A DNA stretch of 64,000 nt from Schistocephalus solidus. Taxonomy: Eukaryota > Platyhelminthes > Cestoda > Diphyllobothriidea > Diphyllobothriidae. The notes below the pieces were generated by a model that searched no databases, had not been told where the DNA came from, and saw only the letters and a program-made list of their open reading frames with translations. Positions 46,450 through 57,549 of this stretch are shown here, in pieces; position 1 is the stretch's first letter; the number at the start of each line of letters is the position of its first letter. The stretch covers positions 1-64,000 of the forward strand of contig WEDG01002029.1 in assembly GCA_017591395.1 (NCBI GenBank), written 5' to 3'. Made by a program: the position numbers and the translations under genes.

Positions 46450-47166
46450 CTATGAGATCTGCGCCACCTGGCAGCGTGGGCGAAGTGCGGAATAACACTG
46501 GGGTAACTTAATAGGCCTATTGATGGAGTTGGTGTCTGATATCCACGCCTCCAATAGTTCCCACCCCGTTCTGTTGCCGGCACGCGCCAGTATCCACGTC
46601 CTCAAACTCATGGCCTTTCTCCAGCATGTGGGTGGCGACTTCAGACAGTGGGCTGCTCTCTGAACAACCCTTTTATGCTCGAGTATTCGCGAGCTGGGGC
46701 GTCGTCCTGTTTGGCCTGTATAATGGTGAGGACAGTTCTGGCACGGTAGTTGATACACTACGCCAGATTGCTCACCTGCGCCTAGCCGATCCTTCATCTT
46801 TATGATTCTGGCCCACATAGTAGTTGCAGGTCGATTGGCGATGGTCACGCCTAACCCTACCCCGATGCGTTCTGTTGCCTTGGAAACGTTCTTCATGTAC
46901 TGAAGGGAATAAAAAATCTTATGTGCCTCTATTCCAGTTTTTCCGTAGTAAGCGCACACGTATGCAGCTGCCATGAAATTATTCGGATAGCCGTTCTTTG
47001 CCAATTGGCCGCTGAGCTGGCGTATTTCTTGTGCTCTTCCATCGGGCTCACTACGATGCGTTTTTACCCGTTCGAAGAGCTCCCCAACACAGCCACTTTT
47101 GGACACCACCGTGTGGTTGCTATGAAACTTGAGGACCTGGGTGATGTTAGTCGCGTTTCTGTGCAC
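46450..47166 (-). pseudogene. PLE copy 2 RT thumb and GIY-YIG endonuclease
   Basis: A 238-codon open frame. RNATNITQVLKFHSNHTVVS is the block that follows the RT palm. REIRQLSGQLAKNGYPNNF-like sequence is the connector. MKNVSKATERIGVGLGVTIA and RIIKMKDRLG follow, then the endonuclease core SGVVYQLPCQNCPHHYTGQT with GRRPSSRILEHKR (about 46675-46755), giving CxxC, YTGQTGR, R and EH in canonical spacing. The tail is WISDTNSINRPIKLPQCYSA. The core residues look intact, unlike in other copies, but the RT ahead of it is broken, so it cannot transpose on its own. Confidence 0.8.
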
Positions 47167-47169
47167 TTC

Positions 47170-47870
47170 AGTGTTGAGCTACCATCAGTTCTGCACGTGA
47201 AAAGCATGTCAACGAAGGGTAATTTCTCGGCTTCATCTTTCTCCTTGTGAAATGAAGATCTGGGAAGGTACCGTGAAGCAGGTATTGAAGGCCTGCCAGA
47301 CTCTCCCTCTTAATAATGACGAACGTATCGTCTACGCATCAGCAACAAAACGCTTTTTAGGACTACTTCCGCAACTAGGCTGGATATTGTTAGCCCAAGC
47401 GTGTTCCCTTGAATTTTTTATATGTTCAGCCATTAAAACTGAAAAAATTTCGTTGGTAGAACGCAAAGATTTGCATAAGATGCTCGATTTTTGGGCGCCC
47501 CTCGTTTCCTCTTACCTTTCTTTGAACCGTTTGCGTAGAACATTTGGAACCAGGTCAGATGGAATTGTGAGACAAGATCCAGGGATACCACGATTTGGTT
47601 GGGTTGGCTAGTTTTTTTCTCGAAAGTCAACATGGAATTGGCAGGCAAATAGACTGACACCTCAGAACCCTCTCGGAGAAACTTGAGTTTTTGGGCCATC
47701 CATTTGAAGGCTCCGGCCAATAAAATTTCCGTCCCAGTGATATACCAGCCTGTTGGCCGAGCCGGTTTTACATCTGATGCTGGCAGAATCGACTGGCGCG
47801 GCGTGAGCCTCCGCGTGTGACATTTTTTATGAGGTGTGCAGACTATGCACAGGTTGGTTAACACGTGCCG
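47170..47870 (-). pseudogene. PLE copy 2 reverse transcriptase, degraded
   Basis: Minus strand: KPARPTGWYITGTEILLAGA with FKWMAQKLKFL is a decayed form of the RPIVSLRG.P..GLAKWL..RLKFL block of PLE RTs. VVSLDLVSQF is motif A (usually VSFDVTSLF) with the aspartate kept. VDDTFVIIKRESLAGL (about 47287-47334) is motif C. FVDMLF corresponds to FLDVLV. Frame changes occur after motif A and around motif C, and the segment with the GSP motif B is not readable. The plus-strand ORF at 47252-47611 is a shadow. Confidence 0.75.
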
Positions 47871-50800
47871 TGCCCCAACCTGGCCTTTATATTGGTCCAG
47901 AACTCTAGACAGAAGTAATTAACAGCAGTAGGGTCGGTCGTACTCAATCAAATGGTCAGCTTTTTGAGTAGTACTTGGCGTTCCGCATACCAAGACTATG
48001 AAGCTAATCTCTAGCACTGTGAATAAAAGGACTTAAAACACGGGATTCCGTTAACAAAAATTAACTCAAAGTTTGCAAATACAGTTCAGCATTCCTATTT
48101 CAAAGTGAAAAATCGAGGGATCCTTGTATAATTAAAAGTTACGCACTTACACTGGAATATTTTTAATCGGACAACTTAAGTATTAGCTTAATTAAACCAT
48201 TTTGCGTCACTTTTCGAAGTATCGCTATACATAAAGTTCATTTAACAGAGACCCAATACTGATCCAATAAAACGTTTAATTCGTCTGTATTGCCTTGTGT
48301 CCTATTCAGCCATTACCATCTTTATTCGTGGAATTCAGAGGAACGATTTTTTTGGTATTTTCAGTCATCATTTTAATTTTATTTTTTCCTCGGGTGTGTG
48401 TTCAGTTACAGTCAGATGAATTCAAAAGCAGAACGTGATGAGCTTTTGCTTGGCAGGGCAAAGGATGTGCTAATTAGTGCCTTCCACAACTCCCGTTTGC
48501 ATTCCAAACCAAGAAAAATAATAAATTTTACTAACGAGGACAAAATTACAGAACATGAGATTGTGTTGATTGCTGTTTATCCAGTCAATGTCTAAAAATA
48601 GCAATATTTTTAGAACATTTTCAAACTACTACTGAACTGAGGGTACTTAGGCTCAAATATTAAACTGTTTGGACAAAACTTAGCAAACAGGAGGATACAA
48701 AACGGTTAAGTTGCATTAGTAGTAAGCTAGCTCAGTCACTCGACTCGACATTGTTGTTGTTTAGTACCAAATACAGAAAAGACCGTTTGTATGGGGTTAG
48801 TCTAGTCAGGATAACGCATAAACATAATGGCCGTCTGTGAGTTTCGAAAACTAAGCTAACTAGGAAAATTGGAAGATTGTTATCCCCTGCTAGTCAACTA
48901 ATTTGCATCTAAATTTGCTTATTTTGAACTTATCATCATACTCTGATTGGTGAGTGAACAAAAGAATTTATTGCTGTCGGGCATGCTTCTCTTCTCAATA
49001 AAAACAATTTCAAATGTCATCCACCGCTTGGCTCCGCTGAGAACATTAGTAGTCTTCATCGTTACGATGGCAAAATAAGCGGGTGTCAAAGAGATCCCAA
49101 AACTCAATTTAATTTGTTACAAAGTGCAAAGAGAGTTCCTTTAAAAAACCTTTCAATGAATACACAACCGAGTGAAGGCTTTGCCCGTGACCATAACCAG
49201 TTTAAAAGGGGCGAAAAAATTTAAAAAAAACTGAAAAGTTAATATACTAGATGGTAGTTAACTAAATACACAGCATTCATATTATGCCTTTGTGGTCAAC
49301 CTCTTTTACCCCTTGCATCCTCTACTGTGTACATTTTTAGGCAGAATGCGTCCATCATATAACCGTCTGTCAGACTCAAAGTGTTTAAGATACTACAGCT
49401 GTTATTTATTGCAACCCTCAGATGATTTTGTAGGTGTCACTATTCAAAGTATTTAAATTACTCGTTGCCACACACCTTGAAATTCTCGGATAGGTAGCTT
49501 CCTGTTGCATTTTAGAGCAAATGACTGCGAGGAAAGTCATGGTTCCGCCAGGCTTCACGCTTAATTTTTCCAGTTTCATTTGAACAGGATTACTGATTTT
49601 TTGCGTTTTTGAAATTACTCGCAGACATTTATTCATGCATCATATTCCTAAAATTGATCATAGATGTTTCTCGAATGTACATATTGTCTAATTAAATCTA
49701 ACCTGCAGCTTGGGAAGTCGCGAAAACGTGACATTTTCAATATTAAAATAATTAAATATGTTTCTTTCGACGGAGGTTTGATGTGAGTCCGTGCAAAAGG
49801 TTCTTTTTGTGGAAATTATTTTTGTTTATTTCATTTACCTGCCTTGTTTCAATCAGCTCATCACATTGACCATTTCATTAACTGCTAACGAAATATAAAA
49901 ATGCGTTTTCGATTGATAAATATTACTAATGTGGAGGTGTAATATTTATTAGCATACGGCAAAATCTCGTGATATTTCAGGCTTGTCAGTTTGTTGGCTT
50001 TTTAATACACGTATTTTTAACTTACTGGGAAATTCCACCTGTTAAAAATGACTACTATAGTGTATCCATCTTTTTCTCCTGGTTTTTGATTCCCTTGTAA
50101 ATTCAAATATATTTTATAGAAGAGATCCCCAAAATATCTTTATGGTGCTCTTTTAATAGCCAACCATACCAAAAAGAAGGAAATATTTATGTCTGAAAAG
50201 AATTTTCTAAGGCCTGAATAATTCTGTTCCCAATATGACGTTGTATTTACGTTAAAGGTTGTCCCTCTACAAGCTATGCACTTTTACATGTCAGGAACAT
50301 CACACATTTATCTATGCCATTTAGAAGATACCATACATTTCTCATAAAAGTGTGCAATTGACGTGGGTTATGTGGTATATTTAATGAGGAGCATTAATAA
50401 AAGTAACGATTTGATTTTATTCAAATAGACTTTGCACAGTCTTAAAAATCCCACAATTAGAAACTTTTTAATACCGTCACATAGCCTATTTTTCGACAAG
50501 CACATTTGAAGAAGACCAGATTAGCTAACAAATTAGTAAAATTGAGGATATTGTTCCACATGTTTTCTTTGAACTATAATTTAATTTAGAAGGGCATCGA
50601 AAAGGAATACTACTTAATGGTCACTTTCTCGAGTAACATTTTTGATGATAGTCAGAAAAAGTGAATTCGAAACCAGGCATCCCGACGTGTCGTAGATGTT
50701 ATGGAATTATGTCGCAAGATGATGGATATTATGTAATTTTTCCTAATCAACAACGCATTTCAGAATACCGGTTCAAATGTTATGAGGATGATCACAGACT

Positions 50801-51720
50801 GTAACCTTTTAAGTATTAAGGCTGCTTGCTTATATGATATGAGTTGCGTAAAGCTTATTTTCAAGGTGGTTTACTATTATTTTTTTCCAGGCAACTGCAT
50901 ATCCCAGGTTCTACCCAGATTATTTTGTAATTCGTGAAAATATCCTACTAACCGAAATCTTTGACTCACATTTAACCCGGAATATGCACTAAGTACCGCT
51001 TTTCATCCATTTTGAGCTGTATTGGACATTATACTTAGAGATCAGAGTTCCGTGTCCTCGTGTATTTTACCCTACTAAACAGACCTTGCGAGCAAGTTAA
51101 GTTGCGAACGAAAACCTATAAAAATTTGGCATGGGACAAAGCGTAGCCTGCTGCAAACGTCAGTAGCACGTCAACTTCCGGCATGGAGTATGAGAAGCCA
51201 GACTTTTCCGGCTACGCTGACAGCCGGCTGTGCGACATTGTGTTGTTAGTCCTACGTTGATAATACGAAAACTCTGCCCTACACAAAGCCTTTTTCTCTG
51301 AGTCATTAATTTTCTGGAATGGTATAAATCTGTGTTTTACTTGGGCACTGGCATAATGCGCTGGTCATGTCCTGAGTTTTAAGAAAACATTAATTCCCAA
51401 GTGAACAGGCAAGTTGCACGATGTTACTAGTCTAAATGGTACACTGAAACAAGACCGTCCTGTTTTTTGTCCATCAGCTGCATAGAAATTAAGAGGTAGT
51501 CTCACTGACACACTGCTACAATTTCGAGGACTAGCCAACTTAAAATGGCTATGGTTTTGATTTTCAAGGAAAAGCTACTTGGACACATTTCGGCTGGGCA
51601 GTGTTCAGAAGACCTTATAGAAAGTACCTTATCATACCGAACAGGCTTTTCTTAATTTCATGGGGTATCACCACTTCCTTTCTGTATGCAATGCAAAAGC
51701 TATGAACACATGTTCCTAAA
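47870..51720. other. Long AT-rich stretch, no supported gene
   Basis: ORFs are at most 72 aa (48398-48595, 48919-49107, 49418-49636) and unrecognised. No repeat shared with the rest of the window was seen. It may be ordinary intergenic or intronic DNA. Confidence 0.45.
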
Positions 51721-51721
51721 C

Positions 51722-52088
51722 GATAGTTCGACCGTCGTAGTCCGACGATGTCCACCGTATGCTCCATGGAAGGGGGAAGCAGGGACGGTGACTTGAGCTT
51801 GAATTAGTTTTAATTGATAGTAGACATGCGCTGCAGCTACCGCACTCTCTCCTCCTCCCCTACCTGAGCCCGGTGTCAAGACAGAGTCAAGAAGACCGGA
51901 GGCGGGAGAGGACGCAGGTGGCTGGCGCGGCCGGGTCCCCTAAGACCTAGCCGCCCCTAGGCGTGCCACCACACCTCCCATGGTCGGCATTTGTTAGCGT
52001 AGCGCAACCCGAATAACGCATGCCGTGCCCTGAAGTGGCCCTCGTGACACACACACGACAGTTTGACCGTCGCAGTCCGACGATGTTC
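51722..52088 (+). repeat. D-family repeat with its start motif repeated at the end
   Basis: The best-preserved D copy. It runs from agttcgaccgtcgtagtccg, through agtagacatgcgctgcagct, accgcactctctcc and cggtgtcaagacagagtcaa, to ggcatttgttagcg and ccctcgtgacacacacacg. At 52058-52084 the motif agtttgaccgtcgcagtccg with acgatgt recurs as a direct repeat of the element's own first 27 bp, about 335 bp downstream. The motif contains the small hairpin CGTCG...CGACG. Confidence 0.7.
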
Positions 52089-52094
52089 CTAAAG

Positions 52095-53736
52095 AATGAC
52101 TACAAGACACACGCTGACCCTTAACATAGGGAAATTAGGACGAGTAAACTTGTGGCCTGCCGGAAAGTGTCGGCCTGAAAAGTTTTTAGCCTCCATTGAG
52201 GTGTCAGGCCGTTGAAGCCATCCGCAGTTTAGTTCATTCACTGCATTTAAGCGGATTCTTCACGAATGCTAAAAATTTGAATTAATCCTCTGACTTTCAG
52301 CTACTTTTATTTTTTTTACCGTCAGAAATTCGATCAAAATTGCATTTATTTTTACCTCTGAAAATAAGATTGAGTCGAATGAATTATTTTGCCCATGGTG
52401 GATTACCGAGGAAGGTCTGCTCTTACTGTTTTAGCCTTGTCTGTGGGTCTGACGCCGGAAAAATAGTCCACAACGTATTTTTAAAGCATAACGTCAGTTA
52501 AGATGAATTTTAGGTTGAAGCCGCCATCGAGCATTTAAAGGGAAAACATTTTTCCCTTAACCTTTTTCGGCATATGCTGGGAATCTTGAATCCCAGTAGA
52601 TTGCCTTTCTCATTAAATGTCAATAGAAATTCTGAAAATTGTTAATGGTTAGAACAGATTACGTAACTAAAGGTATAATATGTAATATCTTGTAATCTTA
52701 TCAGGCAGTATTTCAGTCATTCACATCCAATGCAAAATCTTATGTACACTATGGAACATCTTCCTTGTAGTGTAGAGAAATGGGGGAATTTCCCTTGATG
52801 GAATGTCTAAAGCCTTTGGTTTGGAAAACATAAATAGATGTGTAACGCCAGGTCGTGGTCAAAATTTGTTCGGAAGTTGACAAAACTGAAAGGTACACTT
52901 TATTTAGTTGGAAACTTTGAAGAAGACGTAATTTCGCATCAAATGAATACAAAAAGTAATATTTTTATAAATGTGTTCTATAAAATATATTTTAATTTTT
53001 AACCATCCTCGGATAAGGTTACATTATATTACATATTGTACCTATACTAACGTATTTTTTACGAATCAAAAATTCATGTCAGAATTAAGGTTACCTTTTC
53101 ATGAGGAGGAGCACGCTGCAGACTCAGCAACAAGTGCTCATAAATGCAAACGAGACGATTAGCAGTCCGGTGGTTAAGACTCCAATCCAGACTAGGACAG
53201 CAGAAACTTACCTATAATGGAACAAAAGGAAACTGGCTGGCATATAGCTTCCACTTTTGAACTTCCACTTGCTTCAAACTGACAGGCTCCACTGGCACGC
53301 GGAGGAAAATGATTGGGAGCACCAACCAATTCGAGAACAAAAGGTTACCTACAAAGGAATGCGTTGTTTTTATGACTCGCGGGAAAACAGACATGGGCCA
53401 GTGTGCGGCAATTAGACCTGAATGTACACTACACCTGTGTTTATTCCCATAAGGATGGGGGAAATGAGGATCATCCTGTCAGTCCAAAGGCAGATCAAAG
53501 GTACGGCGTCGTTAACTGGCGGTGCTTGTCGGCCATGTTTGGAAAAGAAAATTATGATCGCCACCCGTGCAAATATTTGTCTACACCAAGGCCTTCGGCC
53601 AAAATAACTTGCTTATGCTTAGCTAGCAGACTGGAGGATAAAAGTAATGAAGCAGTCTGTACTTCAGAGACGAGAAAAGGTGAGCTGGGAAATGAAATGA
53701 TCTCAAAGTTACTATGGTGGTAAGCGACATATTCGT
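52095..53736. other. No supported gene
   Basis: AT-rich. The ORFs at 53403-53723 (106 aa) and 53422-53607 are in different frames and unrecognised. They could be an older LINE 5' part because a LINE RT fragment follows, but no motif proves it. Confidence 0.35.
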
Positions 53737-54665
53737 GTGCCCCTGAATTATCTTAGCGTTTTATACATTGAACCACGCATGTGGCACGAATTAGCTTTTT
53801 TCGAATTTATATATTCAATAACACTAGGGTTCCTCTCCAAAAGGTGGCTCTTACTACCATTCCGTGATACAGATGGCCTTGGCCATAATGCAGGGTGGAA
53901 CTATATTTCAAAAAGGTTTCTGTTGATACGGTTAAAGAAGAACGCAACGACAGTACGATTTTTTGCTAGAACTAAGGCGAATGCTCGGATTCCAGGTGTA
54001 TGTAAAATTAGAGAATGCTATTCGATCACTAGAACCGGTTCATTATTCACAAGATCTTTCCTGCATGAGTTCGAAAGCTCGAGTGAATACCAAAAAGTAA
54101 TTGCAGTGATCAAACAGCATTCTTCTTCCCGATTGGCTATTTCATGGTTTGGGGATTATTTTGTTTCTCATCTAATCTGGCAAGCGGAAATCTACGGTCC
54201 TACCCGACATCTGTGGAGTCCTAACCTGTTATCCCTGCACATTATTTGAGATCACCAAAAGACTACCTGTAGGCTATGATTATTATGCTGACAATTTGTT
54301 TATTGGTCATCTTTTAAAAAATCAGTCAGAACTCCAGTTCCTGAAGGATGGCCTTACCCACGGCTCAGCATGGTCATTAGAAAACGGTCTTCTACTGAAT
54401 AATAAGAAATCAGCGTAGTGTGTTTTCCGACAACAATCCACTTCTAGTCTTGAATCCTTTAACATTCTTCCCAACACTGTTTCCCCTTTCCAGTAATTTG
54501 GTGTTACTCCGACATACACTCGTTCACTCCTTCTGCATATCGAAAAACTTTTGACCAAAATTTTTAAACTTCGGTAGAACGTTCATGATTGGCTTTCTTA
54601 TTGCACATCCCGACGCCTAATCTGGGAATTTATTGATGCCTGCCTTCTCCATCTCACTCACTAGT
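53737..54665 (+). pseudogene. CR1/jockey-type LINE reverse transcriptase fragment
   Basis: A 170-aa open frame (53737-54249) ends with SSRLAISWFGDYFVSHLIWQ, which resembles the stretch upstream of RT motif B (..WF.DYL..R.Q). After its stop, DYYADNLFIGHLLKNQSELQ (54277-54336) is motif C, where the catalytic YADD has become YADN. WSLENGLLLNNKKSA, FGVTPTYTRSLLLHIEKL with LTKIFKLR, and LIWEFIDACLLHL complete the usual order of a CR1/jockey-group RT C-terminal half (ADD, W..NGL.LN..K, LGVT, W..HI, K..R.). There are several stops. The 5' half of the open frame is not recognised. Confidence 0.6.
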
Positions 54666-54669
54666 ATGT

Positions 54670-55079
54670 CCTTGTTATTTTTCCTGTTTAACTTTAAACA
54701 AATGCACCGATCTTGAAAATTACCTAGAGAATGCTCTTTTCTACTGCTGATGTTTCTAATATTGTTTTAATTTTTATGATAAAACAATGAAAATTTCCCA
54801 ATGATCAAGTAAACTGCTTATTTTTTCTGGATGATTTTGTCCATTCCCTGCACTCTGACCTAATTGCTGCGAAGTCCTCCCGTCCCACGCGTCAAAGCTT
54901 CCGACATATCTCTTGACATTCATGGGCAAACCCGCGTTACGTATTGACATTTCTGTCAAGCTACCTCACATGAAAAGATACAGCAAATATGGAAACTGAG
55001 ATTGGACATATTTCTCTACTAGGTGCCGATCATGATGCAAACATTTTGACATTTAGAGTAGTAAAATTCCCATTGAAAA
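54670..55079. other. Spacer between the CR1 fragment and the PLE inverted repeat
   Basis: AT-rich DNA with only a 61-aa minus-strand ORF. No motif seen. Confidence 0.45.
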
Positions 55080-55189
55080 ATGCAAAAGACGACTTGGCGA
55101 GCATACGCTATCTTTCGATAAATGCTCGTCAGGCCCTTTTACTTATATAACTGTTAAACTAAGTCAAATATGTGCTCAAGTAGAATGAA

Positions 55190-55994
55190 CGGCCGTCAGG
55201 ATGGGGGAAGATGGGGAAAGAAACCAAATTGCGGTCCGTTTTGCTCATCCTCGTCAGAGCAATGGTGACCACCGGGAGAAGTAACTAGATACGGGCGGCT
55301 GAAATCGTGGTTTTCGGCCACGGTGATTAAGGGACCTGTATAAAGTTCTTTTGAGCGCCGAGGACCGGTTTGCATAGCCTCGTTGCAGCCGCTTCTGCCA
55401 AAGCCAACAGACGCGGTTCAAAGAATTATGAATAGGTTGGGGGACCTTATAAATTACCCGGAAGGCCTCTTTGGCATTTGCACGATGGTCTGTGTCTACC
55501 ACATGCGCGAGGATAGAGCTGTTAATGTTCTTCATCTGCTCCTTTCCTAACCATGCTGGAATGTTTTCTCGTACTCTTTTGGACAAACGCCAACTCGTGC
55601 GACCAATATATTCTGCCCCACAGGCGCAGGTAAAAGAATAAATGCACATTGAGGTGGTCTGGGCTGGCAGTTTGTCCTTGCCCCCTCCGTATAGGAAAGG
55701 AGTTGTCGAGAACAGTACATGGGCACCGGATGCTGGAAAGTTGCTTAACACAGATTGGCTTAGGCACCTTCCTAAGAGTTCACTTGCTCCATCCCCTTGA
55801 AATGGGACCCTGATGAATAGTTGTTTCTTGCGTGCCGTTAGCAACAGCAGCTTTGGTAATCTTCCGGTCATATTCATAGTAATATATATATCTGAATATC
55901 CGTTCTGTCGAAAAGTGCTTTCTACAACCTTAAGCTCTTCATCAATGCTATCGGCCGAGCAGATCCATTTCACCGTTTGTGTCAGACAGCGCAC
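55190..55994 (-). pseudogene. PLE lineage 2: connector and GIY-YIG endonuclease, left arm
   Basis: A 246-codon open frame (55254-55994) on the minus strand. RCLTQTVKWICSADSIDEEL is the post-RT connector. TSMCIYSFTCACGAEYIGRT with SWRLSKRVRENIPAWLGKEQ (about 55547-55660) is the endonuclease, with CxC, YIGRT, R and a histidine-position change (REN where the right arm has REH). LAHVVDTDHRANAKEAFRVI and YKVPQPIHNSLNR follow. There is no RT: the copy is 5'-truncated exactly at the junction with the + copy (about 55993). A second ORF (55522-55767) is a frame shadow. Confidence 0.85.
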
Positions 55995-57548
55995 GCATAT
56001 ACCTCGTTTTTATGGTTTACCAAAAATCCACAAGATGCACATCCGTTCGTCCCATCCTAGATATGAGGAACTCCCCGTACCATGTAATTGCAAAATGGTT
56101 AGCGGATAAACTTAAACCCATACAGGATCAGCTAGCGCCATACAGCTACCAAGAGATCTTTGAGTTCACTGTAGGCGTGAAAGACCTCGCCCTGAATGGC
56201 AGGACGATATTTACACTGGATGTCTCGTCTCTTTTTACGAATGTGCCAGTCAAACGGAGTAGCTATGGGCTTACCCCTTGGCCCACTTCTGGTGAATATT
56301 TTCATGGGCCAGCTGGAAGCTTTACAGCTTCGTCCGCAGATAAATCATCTAAAATATTATGGGCGGTACGTGGATGATATCTTTGCGGTTGCATCTTAAC
56401 AAACGAACATTTCAGCTACAATGGATACCATAAATCAGGTGCACACGTCAATCCATTTCAAACGGAAAGAGAAACAATTCGGGTCGCTCCATTTTCTGGA
56501 CGTGTTTCTGAGGAGAAGGCCTGACGGGAGTATTCCACGTAGTGTATACCGTAAGAAGTCGTGGTCCGGACAACACACGCACTTTGTGAGTTTTTAACTG
56601 CTGAAAGTTAAGCGTACTTTAATGCGCTGTCTGACACAAAGGGTGGAAAGGATCTGCTCGGCCGATAGCACTGACGAAGGGCTTAAGGTTGTAGAAGGCG
56701 CTTTCGACAGAATGGATATCCAGACAGATTTATTACTATGAATATGACCGGAAGATTACCAAAGCTGCTGGTGCTAACGGCACGCAAGAAACAACTATTC
56801 ATCAGGGTCCCATTTCAAGGGGATGGAGCAAGTGAACTCTTAGGAAGGTGCCTAAGCCAATCTGTGTTAAGCAACTTTCCAGCATCCGGTGCCCATGTAC
56901 TGTTCTCGACAACTCCTTTCCTATACGGAGGGGGCAAGGACAAACTGCCAGCCCAGACCACCTCAATGTGCATTTATTCTTTTACCTGCGCCTGTGGGGC
57001 AGAATATATTGGTCGCACGAGCTGTCGTTTGTCCAAAAGAGTACGAGAACACCTTCCAGCGTGGTTAGGAAAGGAACAGATGAAGAACATTAACAGCTCT
57101 ATCCTCGTGCATGTGGTAGATACAGACCATCGTGCAAATGCCAAAGAGGCCTTCCAGGTAATTTATAAGGTCCCCCAACCTATTCAAAATTCTTTGAACC
57201 GTGTCTGTTGTCTTTGGCAGAAGCGGCTGCAATGAGGCTACGCAAACCGATCCTTGGCGCTCAAAAGAACTTTATACAGGTGCCTTAATCACCGTGGCCG
57301 AAAACCACGAATTCAACCGCCCGTATCTAGTTACCTGTTCCGGTGGTCGCCCTTGCTCTGACGATGATGAGAAAACGGACCGCAATTTGGTTTCTTCCCC
57401 GCCCACCCCTACCCTGACAACCGTAGGATTTGTTCCACTTACAGGCATATTTGACTTAGTTAAACAGTTATATAAATATAAAGGCGTGACGAGCATTTAT
57501 CGAAAGGTAGCGTATGCTTGCTAAATCGTCTTTTGAATTTTGACTTTT
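55993..57548 (+). pseudogene. PLE lineage 2: RT (internally deleted) plus endonuclease, right copy
   Basis: IPRFYGLPKIHK (55999-56034) starts the RT, then VRPILDMRNSPYHVIAKWLA and TLDVSSLFTNVPV (motif A, about 56213-56251). Only a few codons later comes GVAMGLPLGPLLVNIFMGQL (motif B), although some 60 residues normally separate these blocks, so part of the palm is deleted. YYGRYVDDIFAVAS (about 56355-56396) is motif C with YVDD intact and is followed by a TAA. FLDVFLRRRPDGS (about 56494-56532) follows in another frame. The endonuclease frame (56738-57235, 165 aa) has CACGAEYIGRTSCRLSKRVR with EHLPAWLGK. Non-functional. The RT signatures differ clearly from those of copy 1, so this is a second PLE lineage. 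Confidence 0.85.
57491..57519 (+). other. Conserved hairpin at the PLE lineage 2 3' end
   Basis: GAGCAT is followed by an inner TATC-GAAA-GGTA-like stem-loop and then ATGCTT. The same hairpin, with perfect GAGCAT/ATGCTC pairing, sits at 55127-55099 (minus) in the left copy. It lies about 30 nt inside the outer limit of the shared sequence and may be a 3' recognition structure for the RT. Confidence 0.5.
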
Positions 57549-57549
57549 G

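Larger units (their letters stand above)
46440..47870 (-). mobile_element. Penelope-like retroelement, copy 2 (5'-truncated)
   Basis: A PLE on the minus strand with most of the RT and the complete endonuclease region. It is related to copy 1 (same VDDTFVII and INRPI-type signatures). The 238-aa open frame at 46450-47166 is the longest clear protein-coding remnant of this element. A D repeat follows its 3' end. Confidence 0.85.
55080..57548. repeat. Large inverted repeat formed by two PLE copies
   Basis: The left arm (55080-55992) and the right arm (56624-57548) are reverse complements over about 0.9 kb with few differences. Each arm holds the connector, endonuclease and 3' end of the same PLE lineage. 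The 0.63 kb between them is the RT part belonging to the right-hand (+) copy. Matching protein blocks in both arms include NMTGRLPKLL, TARKKQLFIRVPFQGDGASE and YSFTCACGAEYIGRTS. The 3' ends point outward. Confidence 0.9.

Noticed and set aside
47252..47611. 119-aa plus-strand ORF
   Set aside because: It is antisense to the PLE copy 2 RT, which carries VDDTFVII on the minus strand.
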